Positions 5,974 to 7,416 of a stretch of DNA of 7,416 nucleotides are shown piece by piece; positions within the stretch are counted from its first letter, which is position 1, and the number at the start of each line of letters is the position of its first letter. The DNA lies in the NCBI GenBank assembly GCA_009786045.1, contig WQTY01000040.1, positions 1 to 7,416 of the forward strand, read 5' to 3'. A model generated the notes under the pieces. That model made no database searches, was not told where the DNA came from, and worked only from the letters and a program-made list of their open reading frames with translations. Origin of the DNA: Pseudomonadota bacterium. GTDB taxonomy: Bacteria > Myxococcota_A > Bradymonadia > UBA4248. A program made the translations under genes and the position numbers.

Positions 5974-7011
5974 TCAGGTTTCGTCCTCCACCTCCTCGCC
6001 AGCCGCAACATGGCGCCCAAGCGAGACAACGAGGTCACGGATGCCTTCATGCGTCTGACAGCTGACAGCATGAAATTCATAGCCGAGATCGGCAAAATAA
6101 CGCCGCAAACGTTCGCGCTCTGAAGCCACATAGGGCTCGTCACACTTGTTCAGGACAACAATCTGCCGGCGCTTGGCAAGCTCGACATCAAATTGCCTGA
6201 GCTCTTCATTGAGCAGCTCAAAATCGCGAATGGGATCCCGCGCCGTCTCAGAGTCCTCGATCTGAGGGGTCACCTCAATGAGGTGCACCAGAATCCGCGT
6301 CCGCTCAAGATGGCGCAGAAAATCATGTCCAAGACCCTTGCCCTGACTGGCACCCACAATGAGACCGGGAATATCTGCCACGACAATGGACATGTCCTCA
6401 TGGACCTCAACCACACCGAGATGGGGCACCAGCGTCGTGAAAGGATAGTCGGCAATCTTTGGGCGAGCATTGGAAATCACCGAAATGAGCGTCGACTTGC
6501 CTACGCTTGGAAATCCAAGCAACCCCACATCGGCCAGGAGCTTGAGTTCAAGGCGAAGCATCCTGGCTTCGCCGCGGCGGCCGCGCTCCGCGATATGCGG
6601 CGAGCGATGCGTCGGCGTTGCAAAATGCACATTCCCACGGCCGCCGCGGCCACCCTTGCAAACCACCACGCGCTGACTTGCCGACACGACGTCGCCCACC
6701 AGCACATCTGTATCCGCATCATAAATGAGCGTTCCCACAGGCACTGCAACGACACAGGGCTCGCCATTCTTTCCGTGCCTCCTGTCCTTCCCCCCAGGCA
6801 CCCCATTCTTGGCCCTCAAATGACGACGAAACCGAAGATGACTCAAGGTATTCAGCCCCTCGTCACCCACCAGCACCACGTCACCGCCCCGGCCGCCATC
6901 CCCACCCGAAGGGCCGCCCTGCGGGACAAACATCTCGCGACGAAATGTTGCCGCCCCATCGCCGCCCTTGCCTGCAGCAGCCTCTACCTTGATTTCATCG
7001 ACAAATCGCAT
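5974..7011 (-). CDS. obgE: GTPase Obg/CgtA, ribosome assembly
   Basis: Obg is an essential, slowly hydrolysing GTPase that binds the large ribosomal subunit during its assembly and is tied to stress and growth control. The 345 residues cover the glycine-rich Obg fold (about 1-158, with GGPSGGDGGRGGD at 32-44 and KGGRGGRGN at 119-127) and the G domain: G1 GFPSVGKST (166-174), switch I with YPFTTLVP (189-196), G3 DIPGL (213-217), G4 NKCD (288-291) and a G5-like SCQ (317-319). Small departures are Ser for the usual Asn/Ala in G1 and VGAS where most members have EGA after the G3 motif. The protein ends after the G domain with an acidic tail (EEVEDET) and has no OCT domain, which is usual for about 340-residue proteobacterial forms. 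The start aligns with the usual MKFVDE. It lies downstream of rpmA, as in many bacteria. Confidence 0.98.
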   Translation of the reverse strand: MRFVDEIKVEAAAGKGGDGAATFRREMFVPQGGPSGGDGGRGGDVVLVGDEGLNTLSHLRFRRHLRAKNGVPGGKDRRHGKNGEPCVVAVPVGTLIYDADTDVLVGDVVSASQRVVVCKGGRGGRGNVHFATPTHRSPHIAERGRRGEARMLRLELKLLADVGLLGFPSVGKSTLISVISNARPKIADYPFTTLVPHLGVVEVHEDMSIVVADIPGLIVGASQGKGLGHDFLRHLERTRILVHLIEVTPQIEDSETARDPIRDFELLNEELRQFDVELAKRRQIVVLNKCDEPYVASERERLRRYFADLGYEFHAVSCQTHEGIRDLVVSLGRHVAAGEEVEDET

Positions 7012-7027
7012 GGTCTATCCCGCCATG

Positions 7028-7060
7028 TTCGATGGACGGCGCCGCAGCACCCACATCGAA
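7028..7060. other. Inverted repeat just upstream of obgE
   Basis: TTCGATG (7028-7034) and CATCGAA (7054-7060) form a perfect 7 bp stem around a GC-rich 19-base loop. It lies 17-49 bases before the obgE start and downstream of the rpmA terminator, inside what would be the obgE leader or promoter. It could be an operator or a leader hairpin; no further support is visible. Confidence 0.35.
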
Positions 7061-7076
7061 AGTACGAACAAAATAC

Positions 7077-7121
7077 AAAAAAAACACAAAAGGTATCGCA
7101 AAACACGCAATGCCCTTTGTG
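7077..7121 (-). terminator. Intrinsic terminator after rpmA
   Basis: On the minus strand CACAAAGGG (7121-7113) pairs with CCTTTTGTG (7093-7085), including one G-U pair. Above a single C-A mismatch, ATTGC pairs with GCGAT, closing a 7-base loop. The hairpin is followed directly by eight T (7084-7077). This is a textbook rho-independent layout, starting about 60 bases after the rpmA stop codon and ending 65 bases before the obgE start. It should end most rpmA transcripts and implies partial read-through or a separate obgE promoter, which I could not locate with confidence. Confidence 0.8.
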
Positions 7122-7179
7122 CTTTGATAGCAAATGACGAATCCCAAACCCAATCGCCCGAAATCCGCCCGCCTCTGAC

Positions 7180-7416
7180 TTAAGCCTCGACAGGCACGAC
7201 GCTGACGCGTTTGCGGCCGCCGCTGAAAGTCTCAAACTTAATGACGCCATCGATCAACGCAAAAAGCGTCCAATCGCGGCCAACGCCAACATGCTGACCC
7301 GGATGCACCTGCGTCCCGCGCTGGCGAATGATGATGTTGCCGGCACGGCAAGCCTGGCCGCCATAAAGCTTCACACCGCGATACTGAGGATTGCTGTCGC
7401 GACCGTTGCGGCTTGA
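7180..7416 (-). CDS. rpmA: Large-subunit ribosomal protein L27 (bL27), partial at N-terminus
   Basis: The 78 visible residues are the body of bL27, a small basic protein of the 50S subunit whose N-terminal tail reaches toward the peptidyl-transferase centre. The window opens within the [11 protein letters not shown] segment and shows [30 protein letters not shown] and TLFALIDG, all hallmark L27 stretches, ending VSVVPVEA with a TAA stop. Only the first several residues (usually MA.KK.GGS) lie past base 7416. The [12 protein letters not shown] wording is a variant of the common GRDSNxxxLGVK. In most bacteria rplU lies directly upstream, which would be outside this window. No internal in-frame ATG is a credible start. 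Confidence 0.98.
   Translation of the reverse strand, partial: SSRNGRDSNPQYRGVKLYGGQACRAGNIIIRQRGTQVHPGQHVGVGRDWTLFALIDGVIKFETFSGGRKRVSVVPVEA

Noticed and set aside
6193..7137. Plus-strand open frame of 314 residues antisense to obgE
   Set aside because: It covers a fully conserved Obg gene, is rich in His/Pro/Arg as antisense shadows often are, and runs through the rpmA terminator.

Overview
All six protein-coding genes in this window lie on the minus strand, so transcription runs from the right end to the left. Read in that order the layout is: rpmA (ribosomal protein L27, N-terminal end cut by the window), an intrinsic terminator, obgE (ribosome-assembly GTPase), a 450-residue protein of unknown function, a 198-residue protein with HEAT-like helical repeats, a phosphoglucomutase/phosphomannomutase of the PGM2/PgcA type, a short and divergent biotin-carboxylase-like protein, a gene-free stretch of about 360 bases holding two inverted copies of a repeat, and the N-terminal part of a YjjU-type patatin-like phospholipase (C-terminus cut by the window).

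The organism is a bacterium with moderately high GC content. The rpmA-obgE order is the widely conserved ribosomal one. From memory, the Obg and L27 sequences read more like the former Deltaproteobacteria (Myxococcota/Bdellovibrionota and relatives) than like alpha- or gammaproteobacteria. That placement is only an impression and has not been tested by alignment.

How the genes work together: rpmA and obgE serve ribosome structure and assembly. A strong terminator between them suggests that obgE is at least partly independently expressed. The obgE, 450-residue and HEAT-like genes follow with gaps of 54 and 129 bases and no clear terminator, so they may share a transcript. The mutase and the biotin-carboxylase-like gene are separated by only 9 bases and are almost certainly co-transcribed. 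The patatin gene is isolated from them by the repeat-bearing region.

The least ordinary part is bases 392-734. Two diverged copies of one palindrome-rich repeat face each other in inverted orientation. One copy begins at the base after the stop codon of the carboxylase-like gene, whose protein ends about 30-40 residues earlier than family members. The other copy reaches almost to the ribosome binding site of the patatin gene. The copies differ by a small palindromic segment inside one of them. I see no CRISPR array, transposase, tRNA or rRNA, and no convincing multi-gene defence or biosynthetic system.
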